A DNA stretch of 64,000 nt from Hyphomicrobium sp. ghe19 (GCF_902712875.1 NZ_LR743509.1:806001-870000); one strand, 5' to 3'; numbered from the stretch's first letter, positions 8,373 to 17,671 are shown. The notes: generated by a model not told the origin, from the letters alone. Numbers and translations: made by a program.

Positions 8373-8978
8373 ATGCCGCGTGGAGACAAATCAAGCTACT
8401 CAAGCAAGCAGAAGCGCCAAGCCGAACACATCGAAGAAGGCTACGAGAAGCGAGGTGTCCGAAAGACCGAAGCCGAGCGGCGCGCGTGGGCTACGGTTAA
8501 CAAAGAGACCGGAGGCGGTAAGAAGAGCGGCTCCGGTCGTGGTAAGACGGTGAGCACCGCTTCGTCGCGGCGCGGCGGCCGGATCGGCGGCAAAGCCACG
8601 GCGGCTCGCCGAAAAGCATCGGCGTCGCGTACGGCCGCTGTTCGAAGAACTTCGGCTTCGCGTACGGCTGCCGCGCGGAAAGCGTCGGCATCGGTCCGGA
8701 AATCGCCGGTTTCGCGTACGGTTACAGCCCGGAAAACTTCGACGTCGCGACCGTCTGCAGCCCGGAAAACTTCGACTTCGCGTTCGGCTGCTGCCCGCAA
8801 GGCTACGGCTACGCGTTCGGCCGCTGCCCGGAAAGCCACGGCGTCGCGCCGGGCCGCTGCACGGAAAGCTTCGGCTTCTCGTCCGGCCGTTGCCCGTAAA
8901 GCGTCGCATTCGCGTTCGACTGCGGCCCGGAAAGCTTCGGCGAGAAAGGCCGCTGCCACGAGAAAGCGGCGGGCTTAG
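8373..8978 (+). CDS. Histone H1-like Arg/Lys/Ser/Ala repeat protein
   Basis: The protein has 201 residues in two parts. Residues 1-60 (beginning MPRGDKSSYSSKQKRQAEHI) form a compact charged domain also seen in small proteins often labelled plasmid stabilisation proteins; that label is from memory and is not a demonstrated function. Residues 78-201 are almost wholly Ala, Arg, Lys, Ser and Thr in eleven-residue repeats with an RKxSxSR core. This composition resembles bacterial histone H1-like and HU-tail proteins that coat DNA. I chose the ATG at 8373 because GAGGAG precedes it. There is no signal peptide. A nucleoid-binding or stress role is inference. Confidence 0.8.
   Translation: MPRGDKSSYSSKQKRQAEHIEEGYEKRGVRKTEAERRAWATVNKETGGGKKSGSGRGKTVSTASSRRGGRIGGKATAARRKASASRTAAVRRTSASRTAAARKASASVRKSPVSRTVTARKTSTSRPSAARKTSTSRSAAARKATATRSAAARKATASRRAAARKASASRPAVARKASHSRSTAARKASARKAAATRKRRA
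8604..8945 (+). repeat. 33-bp in-frame tandem repeats in the histone-like gene
   Basis: Eleven copies of an 11-residue unit (core RKxSxSR) begin at residues 80, 91, 102, 109, 120, 131, 142, 153, 164, 175 and 186. The period is 33 bases except for one shortened unit between the third and fourth copies. The copies vary at the DNA level, so the array is old or under codon drift. It can still be expected to change length by slippage or recombination. Confidence 0.85.
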
Positions 8979-8998
8979 CTTACAGATTTCGCCCTGTC

Positions 8999-9244
8999 CT
9001 ATTCGGCGGGCTGGCGGAAGTACGGTTCGACTTTGCCTTTGAGCTTCAGCGTCATGGGCCGTCCGGCGCGGTCCTTGGCGTTGCCGGCCGCGACGCGAAT
9101 CCAGCCTTCGCTGACGCAATACTCCTCGACGTTCGTTTTCTCGACGCCGTTGAAACGGATACCGATTTCGCGTTTCAGGATGTCTTCGTCGAAGAAGGGA
9201 CTTTTCGGGTCGTTGCTGAGCCGGTCGGGAAGCTCGGTTGACAT
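8999..9244 (-). CDS. DUF3297 family protein
   Basis: An 81-residue soluble protein matches the conserved short family DUF3297, with its hallmark stretches IRFNGVEKTNVEEYCVSEGW and RPMTLKLKGKVEPY. No catalytic role is known to me. It starts 12 bases after the ychF stop on the same strand and is therefore probably in the ychF message. Confidence 0.85.
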   Translation of the reverse strand: MSTELPDRLSNDPKSPFFDEDILKREIGIRFNGVEKTNVEEYCVSEGWIRVAAGNAKDRAGRPMTLKLKGKVEPYFRQPAE

Positions 9245-9256
9245 TGCTGTTGGTCC

Positions 9257-10354
9257 CTAGTTCGCAAATCGGAAGTGCATGACGTCGCCGTCCTGGACGA
9301 CGTACTCTTTGCCTTCGAGACGCATTTTGCCAGCTTCCTTGGCGCCCGTTTCACCGTTGCCGGCGACGTAGTCGGCGTAGGCGATGGTTTCGGCGCGGAT
9401 GAAGCCCTTCTCGAAGTCGGTATGAATGACGCCGGCTGCCTGCGGGCCTTTGGTGCCACGCGTGATCGTCCAGGCGCGCGCTTCCTTCGGTCCGACCGTG
9501 AAGTACGTCACGAGATCGAGCAGACTGTAGCCTGCGCGGATGAGACGGTTCAGGCCAGCTTCCTCAAGGCCCATTTCGGCGAGGAATGCGTTGCGATCCT
9601 CGGGGGCGAGGCCGGAAAATTCGCTTTCGATCTTGGCTGAAATGACGACGACGGCCGCGCCTTCGGCTTTTGCGCGCTCTTCGACTTGTTTCGAATAGGC
9701 GTTGCCGTTTGCTGCGGCGCTTTCTTCGACGTTACAGACGTAGACGATCGGCTTCGACGTCAGCAGTTGCAACGCGCGGAACGCCGGCATTTCTTCCGGC
9801 GTCATCTTGGCGAGACGTGCGGGCTTGCCTTCACGGAGAAGCAGCAGCGGCTTCTCCATCACGGCGTATTGCGCCTTGGCGTCCTTGTCGCCCGTCTTCG
9901 CCTTTTTTTCGATCTGCGAGATGCGCTTCTCGAGGCTTTCGAGATCGGCGAGCATCAGTTCCGTTTCGACGACGTCGGCGTCGGCGAGCGGATCGATGCG
10001 GTTCTCGACGTGGGTGACGTCCTCATCGACGAAGCAGCGCAGCACGTAGGCGACAGCGTCGACTTCGCGAATGTGCGAGAGGAATTTGTTGCCGAGACCT
10101 TCGCCCTTGGAGGCGCCGCGCACGAGGCCCGCGATATCGACGAATGTCAGCCGCGTCGGAATGATTTCCTTGCTGCCTGCAATCTTCGCCAGCGTTTCGA
10201 GACGGTCGTCCGGAACGGCGACCTCGCCGACGTTGGGTTCGATCGTGCAGAAGGGATAGTTGGCCGCCTCCGCCTGCGCGGTTTGCGTCAGCGCGTTGAA
10301 GAGGGTCGACTTGCCGACGTTCGGCAGGCCGACGATGCCGCATTTGAAGCCCAT
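9257..10354 (-). CDS. ychF: Ribosome-associated ATPase/GTPase YchF (OLA1 family)
   Basis: The 365-residue protein is an Obg-type P-loop NTPase that binds ribosomes and takes part in translation and oxidative-stress responses. The Walker A motif GLPNVGKST is at residues 8-16 and [10 protein letters not shown] is the G3 region. CNVEE replaces the usual NKxD specificity motif, which in this family goes with ATP preference. A central coiled-coil-like segment and a C-terminal TGS domain ending in [13 protein letters not shown] complete it. It has the full family length. The DUF3297 gene follows in the same direction. Confidence 0.96.
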   Translation of the reverse strand: MGFKCGIVGLPNVGKSTLFNALTQTAQAEAANYPFCTIEPNVGEVAVPDDRLETLAKIAGSKEIIPTRLTFVDIAGLVRGASKGEGLGNKFLSHIREVDAVAYVLRCFVDEDVTHVENRIDPLADADVVETELMLADLESLEKRISQIEKKAKTGDKDAKAQYAVMEKPLLLLREGKPARLAKMTPEEMPAFRALQLLTSKPIVYVCNVEESAAANGNAYSKQVEERAKAEGAAVVVISAKIESEFSGLAPEDRNAFLAEMGLEEAGLNRLIRAGYSLLDLVTYFTVGPKEARAWTITRGTKGPQAAGVIHTDFEKGFIRAETIAYADYVAGNGETGAKEAGKMRLEGKEYVVQDGDVMHFRFAN

Positions 10355-10448
10355 GGCAGGGAGATGTCCGGTTGAGTTGCTGCCCTGGGGGTTAAGCGAG
10401 CGGCGGCCTAATGTGAAGCCTTTTAGGCTCCTTCTGCGGCCCTATGGC

Positions 10449-11177
10449 TCACCGCGTGAATTTCGCAAATGCAAACGCCGAATAGCGCGAGGGGGCGGGA
10501 AGGTTCGACTTGAAGGACATCGCGTCCGCGAGCGCTTCCGAAATGTGCGTCCCGTCGTCGGCATTGCGCACGGCGATAACGATGAATGGGCGCTGCCAAC
10601 TGGTGTCGGGGGCCTCGCAATCGGCGCACGGATCGACGTAGCGTCCCAGGTTCAAAGTCCACATCGGGATGCGCTCGCCGAGGGCTTCCTGGACCCATCG
10701 CGCGGTGCGGATGGCCCGCTCGTTGCCGCGCTGTTCCTCCCGCGCGATCTCGCCTTCCTGGCTCGCGAGGCCAACGGCGATCAGACCACGCGCACTGCCG
10801 AGACCTTCGCGAAGTTGCGGCGCGAGGACCTCTTCCTGCACTTCCTGCGGTGACAGCCGGCGATCGTCCTTTTGGAGTTCGGTCGTCGAGCCGCGGACCC
10901 ACCCGTAGTTCTTGGTGAGGACCACGACGTCGAACAGTGCGCGGCGTCCTGCCCGGTCGGCGCCTTCCACGGGGAATACGAGCGTCCGGTCGTTCCAACG
11001 CTTGGCGAGGATGCGACGGACGCCTGTCTTGTCCTTGTCAACGGAGTTGTAAACGTCCCAGCCGACGACGCCGAAAACGCCGATCGTGAACAACAGGATG
11101 AGGGCGCCGATAATCGTTTGAGCACGGCCGCCTGAACGGGCGCCGTCTGCGTCGCTCTCTTCCTGATATTCAGACAT
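10449..11177 (-). CDS. Single-pass membrane protein of unknown function
   Basis: The predicted protein has 242 residues. A short acidic N-terminus is followed by one membrane helix at about residues 21-41 (AQTIIGALILLFTIGVFGVV). A long soluble domain follows, probably periplasmic. It contains a paired cysteine motif, CADC, flanked by hydrophobic strands. The residues RGNERAIRTARWVQEAL suggest an alpha-helical segment. I recognise no family. It lies between pth and ychF on the same strand, 38 bases after pth, and is probably co-transcribed with pth. Confidence 0.75.
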   Translation of the reverse strand: MSEYQEESDADGARSGGRAQTIIGALILLFTIGVFGVVGWDVYNSVDKDKTGVRRILAKRWNDRTLVFPVEGADRAGRRALFDVVVLTKNYGWVRGSTTELQKDDRRLSPQEVQEEVLAPQLREGLGSARGLIAVGLASQEGEIAREEQRGNERAIRTARWVQEALGERIPMWTLNLGRYVDPCADCEAPDTSWQRPFIVIAVRNADDGTHISEALADAMSFKSNLPAPSRYSAFAFAKFTR

Positions 11178-11215
11178 TACTCCCCCCGACGACTACGATA
11201 CGCTGCTCTGAACGT

Positions 11216-11965
11216 TCACGAGCTGCCGTCGCCGGATTTTCGCGCGCCCAGCCATTTTTTCAAGTTCTCGGCCAACGCCGACTGGCGTTTGGAGGCGCGT
11301 TCACCGGACGGGTGTGGCCCTGATGCCTGCTTTTTGGGAGCGCGCGGCTCTTCTTCCGCCGGCGCACGTTCAGATTTGCGCACCGGCTTTTCGGGTTCGT
11401 CCTGGAACAAGCGCGCGACATCGCTCAGGAAGCGGGCGTCGTCGCCCTTGGCGAGGTAGCTCGCTGCATCGGCGACGGCATCGAGCAAAAGGTTGACCCA
11501 TTCGCGATCTGATTTCGCGAAATCGTTGAGGACGTGATGGATAACGACATCCTTGGAGCCCGGATGTCCGATGCCGAGACGCACGCGCTTGTACTCGTTT
11601 TCGATGTGTGCGGAGATCGAGCGAAGGCCGTTGTGGCCCGCGTTGCCGCCTCCGGTTTTCACTTTCACCTTGCCCGGCGCAAGATCGAGCTCGTCGTGAA
11701 AGACGTAGACGTCCGAAAGGGGAATTTTGAGAAAGCGCTGGGCTTCGCCGACCGAGCGGCCGCTTTCGTTCATGTAGGTTTCGGGCTTCAGAAGCGTGAC
11801 GCGCTCGTTGCCGATCGAGCCTTCCGAGACGAGACCTTGAAACTTCTTGCGCCAGGGACCGAAGCCGTTGCGCTCGGCGATGCGATCGACCGCCAGGAAG
11901 CCGATGTTGTGGCGATTGGCGCGATATTTCTCGCCAGGATTACCAAGTCCGACGAAAAGCTTCAT
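11216..11965 (-). CDS. pth: Peptidyl-tRNA hydrolase with basic C-terminal extension
   Basis: The enzyme releases tRNA from peptidyl-tRNA that drops off ribosomes. The family core (about residues 1-185) is intact: GLGNPG, the catalytic His19 in NRHNIGF, and [13 protein letters not shown]. The protein is 249 residues, about 55 longer than the Escherichia coli enzyme. The excess is a C-terminal tail rich in Lys, Arg, Glu, Pro and Ser that ends with a predicted short helix ([12 protein letters not shown]). Such tails occur in related alphaproteobacteria. It lies downstream of rplY with two strong hairpins between, a common pairing of translation genes. Confidence 0.95.
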   Translation of the reverse strand: MKLFVGLGNPGEKYRANRHNIGFLAVDRIAERNGFGPWRKKFQGLVSEGSIGNERVTLLKPETYMNESGRSVGEAQRFLKIPLSDVYVFHDELDLAPGKVKVKTGGGNAGHNGLRSISAHIENEYKRVRLGIGHPGSKDVVIHHVLNDFAKSDREWVNLLLDAVADAASYLAKGDDARFLSDVARLFQDEPEKPVRKSERAPAEEEPRAPKKQASGPHPSGERASKRQSALAENLKKWLGARKSGDGSS

Positions 11966-11996
11966 TTCGATTGCGCCTTCCGACGACTTTTATGTC

Positions 11997-12082
11997 GGGT
12001 CCGGCGACTCTCCTCGGGGGAGCCGGCCGCCGGACCCGAAACGTCAAACAAGAGACCGGCGCGATCCGATGATCGCGCCGGT
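11997..12082 (-). terminator. Two consecutive hairpins between rplY and pth (terminator or attenuator)
   Basis: Read on the minus strand after the rplY stop, a 12-bp perfect stem (ACCGGCGCGATC at 12055-12066 with its complement at 12071-12082, four-base loop) is followed by CTCTTGTTT. A second 10-bp stem follows (11997-12006 with 12028-12037) and itself encloses a small inner hairpin. The first could act as a partial terminator. Together they may set the rplY to pth expression ratio. Confidence 0.6.
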
Positions 12083-12093
12083 TCGTGATCGTC

Positions 12094-12825
12094 TTACTTC
12101 TTCGCGGCGGGCTTGGCAGCGGGTGCTGCCTTGGCGGCCGGAGCAGCCTTGCCTGCGGCTGCAGCAGGGGCACCCTTGCCGCCAGCTGCGGGTGCTGCAC
12201 CCTTGGCGTCGGCGGGAGCGCCAGCCTCAGCCGTCGCGGATGCGGCTTCGTCGTCACCCTTGAGCGCGCCCGCGATCGTTGCGATCGTGAAGTCGCGGTT
12301 CTTGATGACCGGCGAAATGCCTTCCGGCAGGTTGACTGCCGAGATGTGGATCGAACGGCCGATTTCCATGCCTTCGAGGTTGATCTCGAAGAAGCGCGGG
12401 ATCTTGTCATAAGGGCAATACACTTCGACATCGTGGCGCACGATGTTGAGCACGCCGCCGCGCTTCAGGCCGGGCGACAGTGTTTCGTTGACGAAGCGCA
12501 TCGGGATCGAAACACGAATGACGCCATCCTTGCCGACGCGCTGGAAGTCGACGTGAAGGGGCGTGTCGCGCACCGGATCGACCTGCACGTCGCGGGCGAG
12601 CACGATGTGCTTCGTACCCTGGACGTCGAGTTCGATGGCGGTCGAGGTGAAGTGGCCGCGGAGGACCTGCTTCCAGAGCTCGTTGTATTCGAGATTGATC
12701 GTCTCAGGGGTTTCCTGATTGCCGTAAATGACGGCAGGCACATTTCCATCGCGGCGAGCTTGGCGTGCGGCCCCCTTGCCGGCACGCGGGCGCGCCGTAG
12801 CCTTGAGCGTGATGAGCTCAGACAT
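12094..12825 (-). CDS. rplY: 50S ribosomal protein L25, long (CTC) form
   Basis: This protein binds 5S rRNA. At 243 residues it is the long TL5/CTC form with an L25 domain (about 1-95, including the VPAVIYGNQETPETINLEYNE region) and a second beta domain (about 96-190). The last 40 residues are low-complexity Ala, Lys and Pro, typical of alphaproteobacterial homologues. I chose the ATG at 12825, which gives the usual N-terminus MSELITLKATARP and has GGAGA upstream. A longer TTG-started frame is not supported. pth follows on the same strand. Confidence 0.95.
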   Translation of the reverse strand: MSELITLKATARPRAGKGAARQARRDGNVPAVIYGNQETPETINLEYNELWKQVLRGHFTSTAIELDVQGTKHIVLARDVQVDPVRDTPLHVDFQRVGKDGVIRVSIPMRFVNETLSPGLKRGGVLNIVRHDVEVYCPYDKIPRFFEINLEGMEIGRSIHISAVNLPEGISPVIKNRDFTIATIAGALKGDDEAASATAEAGAPADAKGAAPAAGGKGAPAAAAGKAAPAAKAAPAAKPAAKK

Positions 12826-13133
12826 GGCATCGTCTCCGAGTGTTAGGGCTCTACTGCCTATCAGAAGAGCCAAATAGCCGCGAACCGGCCTCCAAGGGTG
12901 CCGGGCGGCGTCTCAGGAAGGTCTTCATGAGATGGGGCGTGTATACCCGTGGTTTGGCACCCGCGCAACGGGCCAAAGGTGGGCGATTGAGCCCATACAA
13001 CCGGTTGGCAACGGGTCAGGCGGTCCGTCCGGTGAGCTTCGGGGCGCGCTGGAAAGTTGCCGCGAAAATCAGCATATTAACGGCGAACTTGGCCGGTGGT
13101 CGATTTATTGTCCGATGAAGGCGGGGAACGGAG
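12826..13133. other. Divergent intergenic region between rplY and the Fur-family gene
   Basis: This 308-base stretch holds the back-to-back promoters of rplY (minus) and the regulator gene (plus). I see no convincing coding frame, repeat or stable hairpin in it. Short open frames crossing it have no ribosome binding site and shadow codon use. Confidence 0.5.
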
Positions 13134-13556
13134 ATGCCCGGAGTGATGGCCAAAAAGCCTACGAAACGCCGCAGCGCGGCCGATCAGGACAAAATCATTG
13201 TCGAGGCGCTCAGGGGCGTCGGCCGGCCTCTTAGCGCGTATGAGCTGATCGAGGAGGTTCGGGGCAAGGGCGTCAGCGCGCCGCCGACGGTTTACCGGGC
13301 GCTGCAACGGCTCATCGAGGATGGCCTCGCGCACCGGCTCGAAAGCCTTAACGCCTTCGTTGCGTGCGATCATCCGCACCATCACGGCAAGGCGGTGTTC
13401 GCCATTTGCGACGCCTGCGGCTCGGTGAAGGAATTCGACAACCCGGCCGCCGTCAAAAGCCTGCAGGCCTGGGCGGGGAAGAATGATTTCAGCGTCCGGT
13501 CGATGACGATGGAGATCCGCGGCCGCTGCGGGGATTGCACGGCGAGCCACGAGTAG
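13134..13556 (+). CDS. Fur-family metalloregulator, Zur-like
   Basis: The protein has 140 residues. An N-terminal winged-helix domain (about 15-85, with SAPPTVYRALQRLIEDGLAHRLES as recognition region) precedes a metal-binding dimerisation domain. That domain contains the histidine run HPHHHGKAVF, CDACG and a final CGDC, the two CxxC pairs that hold the structural zinc. The wording of the recognition helix and the short tail favour Zur (zinc uptake repressor) over Fur, but this is a family judgement. A purine stretch precedes the ATG; a second ATG four codons on is possible. No uptake gene lies next to it. Confidence 0.85.
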   Translation: MPGVMAKKPTKRRSAADQDKIIVEALRGVGRPLSAYELIEEVRGKGVSAPPTVYRALQRLIEDGLAHRLESLNAFVACDHPHHHGKAVFAICDACGSVKEFDNPAAVKSLQAWAGKNDFSVRSMTMEIRGRCGDCTASHE

Positions 13557-13826
13557 CATTGGGGGCGAGAGGCAGGCGGGTTCTCCTCTGGCGTGCGGTC
13601 ATCAAGCCCTGCCGGTAGCGCAACCTGCCCGGTGCCAAAAGCGAAGCCGACCGGCGCATCCTATCCGGCATCCTACGAGTGTTCACATCGGGTTGTCGTG
13701 GGCGGGATTGCTCGGCCGCATCCGGCGCTTGGGCGGGGATGGCAGCTACGATGCGGACTAGCGGCGCGCCGATCTAAGGGGCAAGGCAGCACGCCTTCCT
13801 TGATAACACCCCGAGAGAGAAATTGA

Positions 13827-14357
13827 ATGGACACTATCGAGACCGAGCGACTAGCGCTGAGGAATTTCAGGGAGGGGGATGCAACCGATCTACTCGCATA
13901 TCTGCGCCAACCCCGGGCGAGTTGTTTCTTCTCGCTCAAGCTGGACGACCTCCACGCGGCGGAGGCAGAAGTGGAAGCGCGCAGCAGAAGCGATGAGCAT
14001 ATCGCCGTGTGCTTGCGAAGCACTGATAAGCTGATCGGTGACATGTTCTGCATACCCGAGCCTCCCGATACATATGCCGTCGGGTGGAATTTCAACGCGG
14101 ATTTCGCAGGCGCTGGGTTCGCCACAGAGGCCGCGCGGGCCCTCTTCGAATACCTGTTCTCAGTAAAACAAGCTCGTCGCCTCTACGCCTATGTAGAGGA
14201 AACCAACACTGCTTCGCAGCGCTTGTGCGAAAGGTTGGGAATGAGGAGGGAGGGACTTTTCAAAGAGTTCATATCCTTCGAGAAGGATGACGAAGGCGTC
14301 CCGATCTTCGAAAATACGATGCAGTACGCCATCCTGCGAAAAGAATGGGTGGCGTGA
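13827..14357 (+). CDS. GNAT family N-acetyltransferase (RimJ/RimL type)
   Basis: The protein has 176 residues. The opening TERLALRNFREGDATDLLAYL is the usual start of RimJ/RimL-like acetyltransferases. The acetyl-CoA loop region is GAGFATEAARALFEYLF, and the closing ETNTASQRLCERLGMRREGLF is motif B of the fold. The acceptor could be a ribosomal protein N-terminus or a small molecule; sequence alone does not tell. It stands alone, 270 bases after the Fur-family gene, with no recognisable gene in that gap. Confidence 0.88.
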   Translation: MDTIETERLALRNFREGDATDLLAYLRQPRASCFFSLKLDDLHAAEAEVEARSRSDEHIAVCLRSTDKLIGDMFCIPEPPDTYAVGWNFNADFAGAGFATEAARALFEYLFSVKQARRLYAYVEETNTASQRLCERLGMRREGLFKEFISFEKDDEGVPIFENTMQYAILRKEWVA

Positions 14358-14502
14358 CGATGCCAGGACGGAACCTAGCGCCGCTCGCGCGGCGGGACGC
14401 CCTTGTCTCCTGAAGCGTTCGGTTGATCGTCGTGAATTGTGACCAGCTCCGTATGGGCGCTGGGCGCGGGCGTTTGATGTACTTCCCGACAAAGCCGAGG
14501 CG

Positions 14503-15495
14503 TCAGTAGAAGAGGCTCGAGACGCTTTCTTCGCGGCTGGTTCTCAGGATGGCTTCGCCGATGAGCGGAGCGATCGAGACTACCCGGATATTCTTCGCGG
14601 TCCGGACGGCTTCGGTCGGAAGTATCGAGTCGGTGATGACCAGCGATTTCAGGCGTGAATTCTGAATGCGGCTGACTGCGCCGCCCGAAAGCACGGCGTG
14701 CGAGATGTAGGCTGACACTTCCGTCGCGCCGTTCTTGAGCAGGGCTTCCGCGGCGTTGACGAGCGTTCCACCGGAATCGATGATGTCGTCGATGAGGACG
14801 CATCGTTTGCCGTCGACTTCGCCGATGACGTTCATCACTTCGCTTTCACCGGGACGCTCGCGGCGTTTATCGCAAATTGCGATCGGCGCACCGATGCGCT
14901 TGGCAAGTGCTCGGGCGCGAACGACGCCGCCGACGTCCGGCGAGACGACGACGATATCGTCGGTGCCGCCGAAGTTCTCTTCGATATCGCGCGTCATGAC
15001 GGGCGCGGCGAAGAGGTTGTCGGTTGGAATATCGAAGAAGCCCTGGATTTGTCCGGCGTGGAGATCAAGCGTCAGAACGCGATCGGCGCCGGCTCGTTCG
15101 ATGAGGTTCGCGACAAGTTTCGCTGATATCGGCGTTCGGGGACCGGGCTTGCGGTCTTGTCGCGCGTAGCCGAAGTAGGGGATGACTGCTGTGATGCGCC
15201 GTGCCGACGAACGCTTGAGCGCGTCGAGCAGGATCAACAACTCCATCAGGTTGTCGTTAGCCGGAAACGACGTCGACTGGATGACGAAGACATCCTGGCC
15301 GCGCACATTCTCCTGGATCTCGACGAAGATCTCCATGTCCGCGAAGCGCTTCACTTGGCCTTTGGCCATTGGAAGCTTCAGATATGAGCAGATGGCGTCC
15401 GCTAGCGGCCGGTTACTGTTTCCCGCAACGATCTTCACGCCCAGCTTTCCCCGGCCATCCAAACTTCGAGCGTCGACCTTGGCATCAAAAGGCAT
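14503..15495 (-). CDS. prs: Ribose-phosphate pyrophosphokinase
   Basis: The enzyme makes PRPP from ribose 5-phosphate and ATP for nucleotide, histidine and tryptophan synthesis. The 330 residues contain [15 protein letters not shown] sequence ([11 protein letters not shown]) for ATP, the loop around [14 protein letters not shown], and the PRPP motif [21 protein letters not shown]. The first 16 residues precede the usual family start ([13 protein letters not shown]), so an internal start cannot be excluded. A strong hairpin without a T tract lies 40 bases upstream. Confidence 0.96.
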   Translation of the reverse strand: MPFDAKVDARSLDGRGKLGVKIVAGNSNRPLADAICSYLKLPMAKGQVKRFADMEIFVEIQENVRGQDVFVIQSTSFPANDNLMELLILLDALKRSSARRITAVIPYFGYARQDRKPGPRTPISAKLVANLIERAGADRVLTLDLHAGQIQGFFDIPTDNLFAAPVMTRDIEENFGGTDDIVVVSPDVGGVVRARALAKRIGAPIAICDKRRERPGESEVMNVIGEVDGKRCVLIDDIIDSGGTLVNAAEALLKNGATEVSAYISHAVLSGGAVSRIQNSRLKSLVITDSILPTEAVRTAKNIRVVSIAPLIGEAILRTSREESVSSLFY

Positions 15496-15534
15496 TTGCG
15501 CTCCAGAAGCCTCTTATGCGCGGGCTTGTAGCAA

Positions 15535-15567
15535 TTGGGCTCGGACGATTCAACCGTCCGAGCCCAA
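15535..15567. promoter_or_regulatory. Strong 13-bp hairpin in the prs leader
   Basis: TTGGGCTCGGACG (15535-15547) pairs perfectly with CGTCCGAGCCCAA (15555-15567) around a seven-base loop. It sits between the end of the lipoprotein gene (15615) and the prs start (15495). Neither strand has a proper T run after it, so it may stabilise the processed prs message or act as a weak terminator. Confidence 0.55.
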
Positions 15568-15614
15568 AGATGTCATCGTTATGAAGCTTCAGGCGTATAT
15601 CGCGCACAGTTTGC

Positions 15615-16679
15615 TTAATCTGTGCTTTTCGCCGGTAGAAGCTTGATAATGCCTTGTGCTGCCGCCTGTGCGGCTGCATCGGCCGTCTTGCCCCAGGAGC
15701 CGTCGAGCGAGCCTTGCGGCACTTCGTTCTTCTGCGACACAGTGCCGAGCTTCTTGCCCGTAGGGTCGATCACGTTCCAATCGATCTGGATGGGCTGCTT
15801 GCCGTCTTTGCTCTGCCCCATCGCGACCTTGCCTTCGACTTTATAGGCCTGGGCGTTCGGCACGTTGGAAAGAGCCAACCCGTTTTTGGTCAACTCGCGC
15901 TGGATCGCGGTCGTCAGCGTGGTGCTGCCGTCGCCGGGTGCGCCGGTTACCATGGGCACGATAGCGGTGATCGGTCCGGACGTCGTGATGCTACCCGTCG
16001 TCGGCGCGATCGGTGTGTTCGATGCCGTCGGATATGACGGGCTTGGCGCTGGGCCTGCATCGTTCGAGGCGACGTTGGTTGGAGGCGTGCCGGCCGGCGG
16101 TTTGCCGTTAGCTGCGACGGGGATGCTTCCGCTCGTCGCGAGCCAGCTCGCGATCTGTTTCGACGTCTTGTCGGCAATGCTCTGCACGACGGGCGGCGTG
16201 ACGGCGGCCCAGGGGTCCTTGCCCGCTCCGGCAATGACTTCTTCACCTGTAATGCGGTGAACGCGCTTACCGGCCTGGTCCGTGATGTCCCAGATGTAGG
16301 AGATCTTGGCCTTCGTCTTTTCGCGGGCCGCTACGATGTAGCCACGTACGACGTATTCGCTGGCGGCGTTGGCCGCGGTGGCGACCTGGATGCCGTTGTG
16401 GCCGATCGACGATGCAAGTTGCGATTGCAGATCGCGGGCGACGTTGTCGGGCGAGCCGATGACGGGCGCGATCTGAATTTTAGCCGTCTGTGCTGCGACC
16501 GGGGTTGCGGGCGGAAGGGTCAGCGAAGCTTGAGGTGCGTTGCCGCCCCCGCTCAACATGTTCGACGCCGACTCGCAGCCGCCTAGTCCCATCGTGGCGA
16601 AAGCAGCCAGAACCACTGGCCCGATCACCCGTAGACGCGTTCTGCGCTCACGCGCACGTGCAAACCAAAAGGTCGTCAA
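15615..16679 (-). CDS. Putative lipoprotein of unknown function
   Basis: The protein has 354 residues with an N-terminal signal sequence and lipobox LGGC. It is therefore exported and lipidated at the cysteine, consistent with lgt about 2 kb away. After a low-complexity linker it has a folded segment (about 70-200). A Pro/Ser/Thr-rich linker follows, and then a second segment with the same general layout (both contain RELTKNG- or SSIGHNG-like and VEGKV- or VRGYI-like stretches), suggesting an internal duplication. I prefer the TTG at 16679 because AAGGGGGGA lies seven bases upstream. A TTG seven codons earlier is the alternative. Confidence 0.78.
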   Translation of the reverse strand: MTTFWFARARERRTRLRVIGPVVLAAFATMGLGGCESASNMLSGGGNAPQASLTLPPATPVAAQTAKIQIAPVIGSPDNVARDLQSQLASSIGHNGIQVATAANAASEYVVRGYIVAAREKTKAKISYIWDITDQAGKRVHRITGEEVIAGAGKDPWAAVTPPVVQSIADKTSKQIASWLATSGSIPVAANGKPPAGTPPTNVASNDAGPAPSPSYPTASNTPIAPTTGSITTSGPITAIVPMVTGAPGDGSTTLTTAIQRELTKNGLALSNVPNAQAYKVEGKVAMGQSKDGKQPIQIDWNVIDPTGKKLGTVSQKNEVPQGSLDGSWGKTADAAAQAAAQGIIKLLPAKSTD

Positions 16680-16882
16680 TGGACGTCCCCCCTTATCCAA
16701 CCGCGACTTCCCGGCGGCCGGAAAACGCTACTCGCGCGGCCTGAACTCCCCTGAAAACTACCGGAACTGACCCTATCCCTGTAGATCAGCCTCTAACTGC
16801 CAGTCCAGATGGCAGGCCGGTGAAACTGTTGTCAGGTCGTGAAACGTTACCCTTGCCGAGGCATTGGCTGTGGATTGTGCAG

Positions 16883-17671
16883 TTACGCCACGACGATGGC
16901 GGAGATTTGTCGGCCATAGTCCGGCTCCCCACGAAGAGTTTTACGCCGGTAGCTGAAGAAAAGCGATTCGTTCGCGCAGGTGCAGAGGCCTAAGTTTTCA
17001 ATATCGCTAACGCCGGCATTCGTCAGGCGGCTCACGACGAAGCCCGGAAGATCGAAGTGGGGACGGGCGGTTTTCGGATTTCGTTGGAAGAAAGCGCCAT
17101 TCGCGGGATCGCGAGCGAGGAAAGCCGCTTCGAACTCGGGGCCGACCTCATAGGCCGACTGGCTAATGCACGGCCCGACGGCTGCCGAGATGCGCTCACG
17201 GCGAGCACCCAGGCGTTCCATCTCGCGAACCGCGCTGTCGACGATCCCGTCGACGGCTCCACGCCAACCCGCATGGGCGGCAGCGACGACACCCGCCTCA
17301 CCGTCCGCGAGAAGCACGGGGGCACAATCGGCCGTCAGCACGCCGATGACGAGACCCGGCGTTCTGGAGATGACGGCGTCGGCGCGCGGAAGCGCATCGC
17401 GAGACGGCGGCTCCGTGACTTCGAGGGCGGTCGTGCCATGCTCCTGATAGAGCGTGATCACGCCGCCGCCGAATTTGTCCTCGTTGGCGCCGAGGTGCCG
17501 TCCGATCATCCGCCGGTTTTCAAGAACGAGTGTCTGGTCGTCGTTCGAGCCGAGCCCACAGTTGAGGCCCGCATAGAGTCCGGTCGATACGCCGCCAGTG
17601 CGCGTGAAGAAGCCGTGGCGAATGCCGGAGACCTTGGCGAGGTTCGCCGCTTCGACGGGTTTGAGCGTCAT
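16883..17671 (-). CDS. pgeF: YfiH/PgeF family multicopper-like oxidase, purine nucleoside phosphorylase LACC1 type
   Basis: The protein has 262 residues of the family formerly called polyphenol oxidase YfiH. It is now linked to purine nucleoside cleavage and to peptidoglycan editing. The signature pieces HGFFTRTGGVS, TADCAPVLLAD and AAAHAGWRGAVDGI are all present, including the metal-binding His and Cys. It follows midA with a 16-base gap in the order lgt, midA, pgeF, an arrangement I recall as common in Hyphomicrobiales. Confidence 0.92.
   Translation of the reverse strand: MTLKPVEAANLAKVSGIRHGFFTRTGGVSTGLYAGLNCGLGSNDDQTLVLENRRMIGRHLGANEDKFGGGVITLYQEHGTTALEVTEPPSRDALPRADAVISRTPGLVIGVLTADCAPVLLADGEAGVVAAAHAGWRGAVDGIVDSAVREMERLGARRERISAAVGPCISQSAYEVGPEFEAAFLARDPANGAFFQRNPKTARPHFDLPGFVVSRLTNAGVSDIENLGLCTCANESLFFSYRRKTLRGEPDYGRQISAIVVA

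Noticed and set aside
8604..8945. Regular repeats considered as a CRISPR array
   Set aside because: The period is 33 bases with no unique spacers, and the repeats are in frame inside a protein.
13593..13826. A 77-codon open frame between the Fur-family and GNAT genes
   Set aside because: No start signal, low-complexity Ser/Arg/Pro content and no similarity to anything I recognise.
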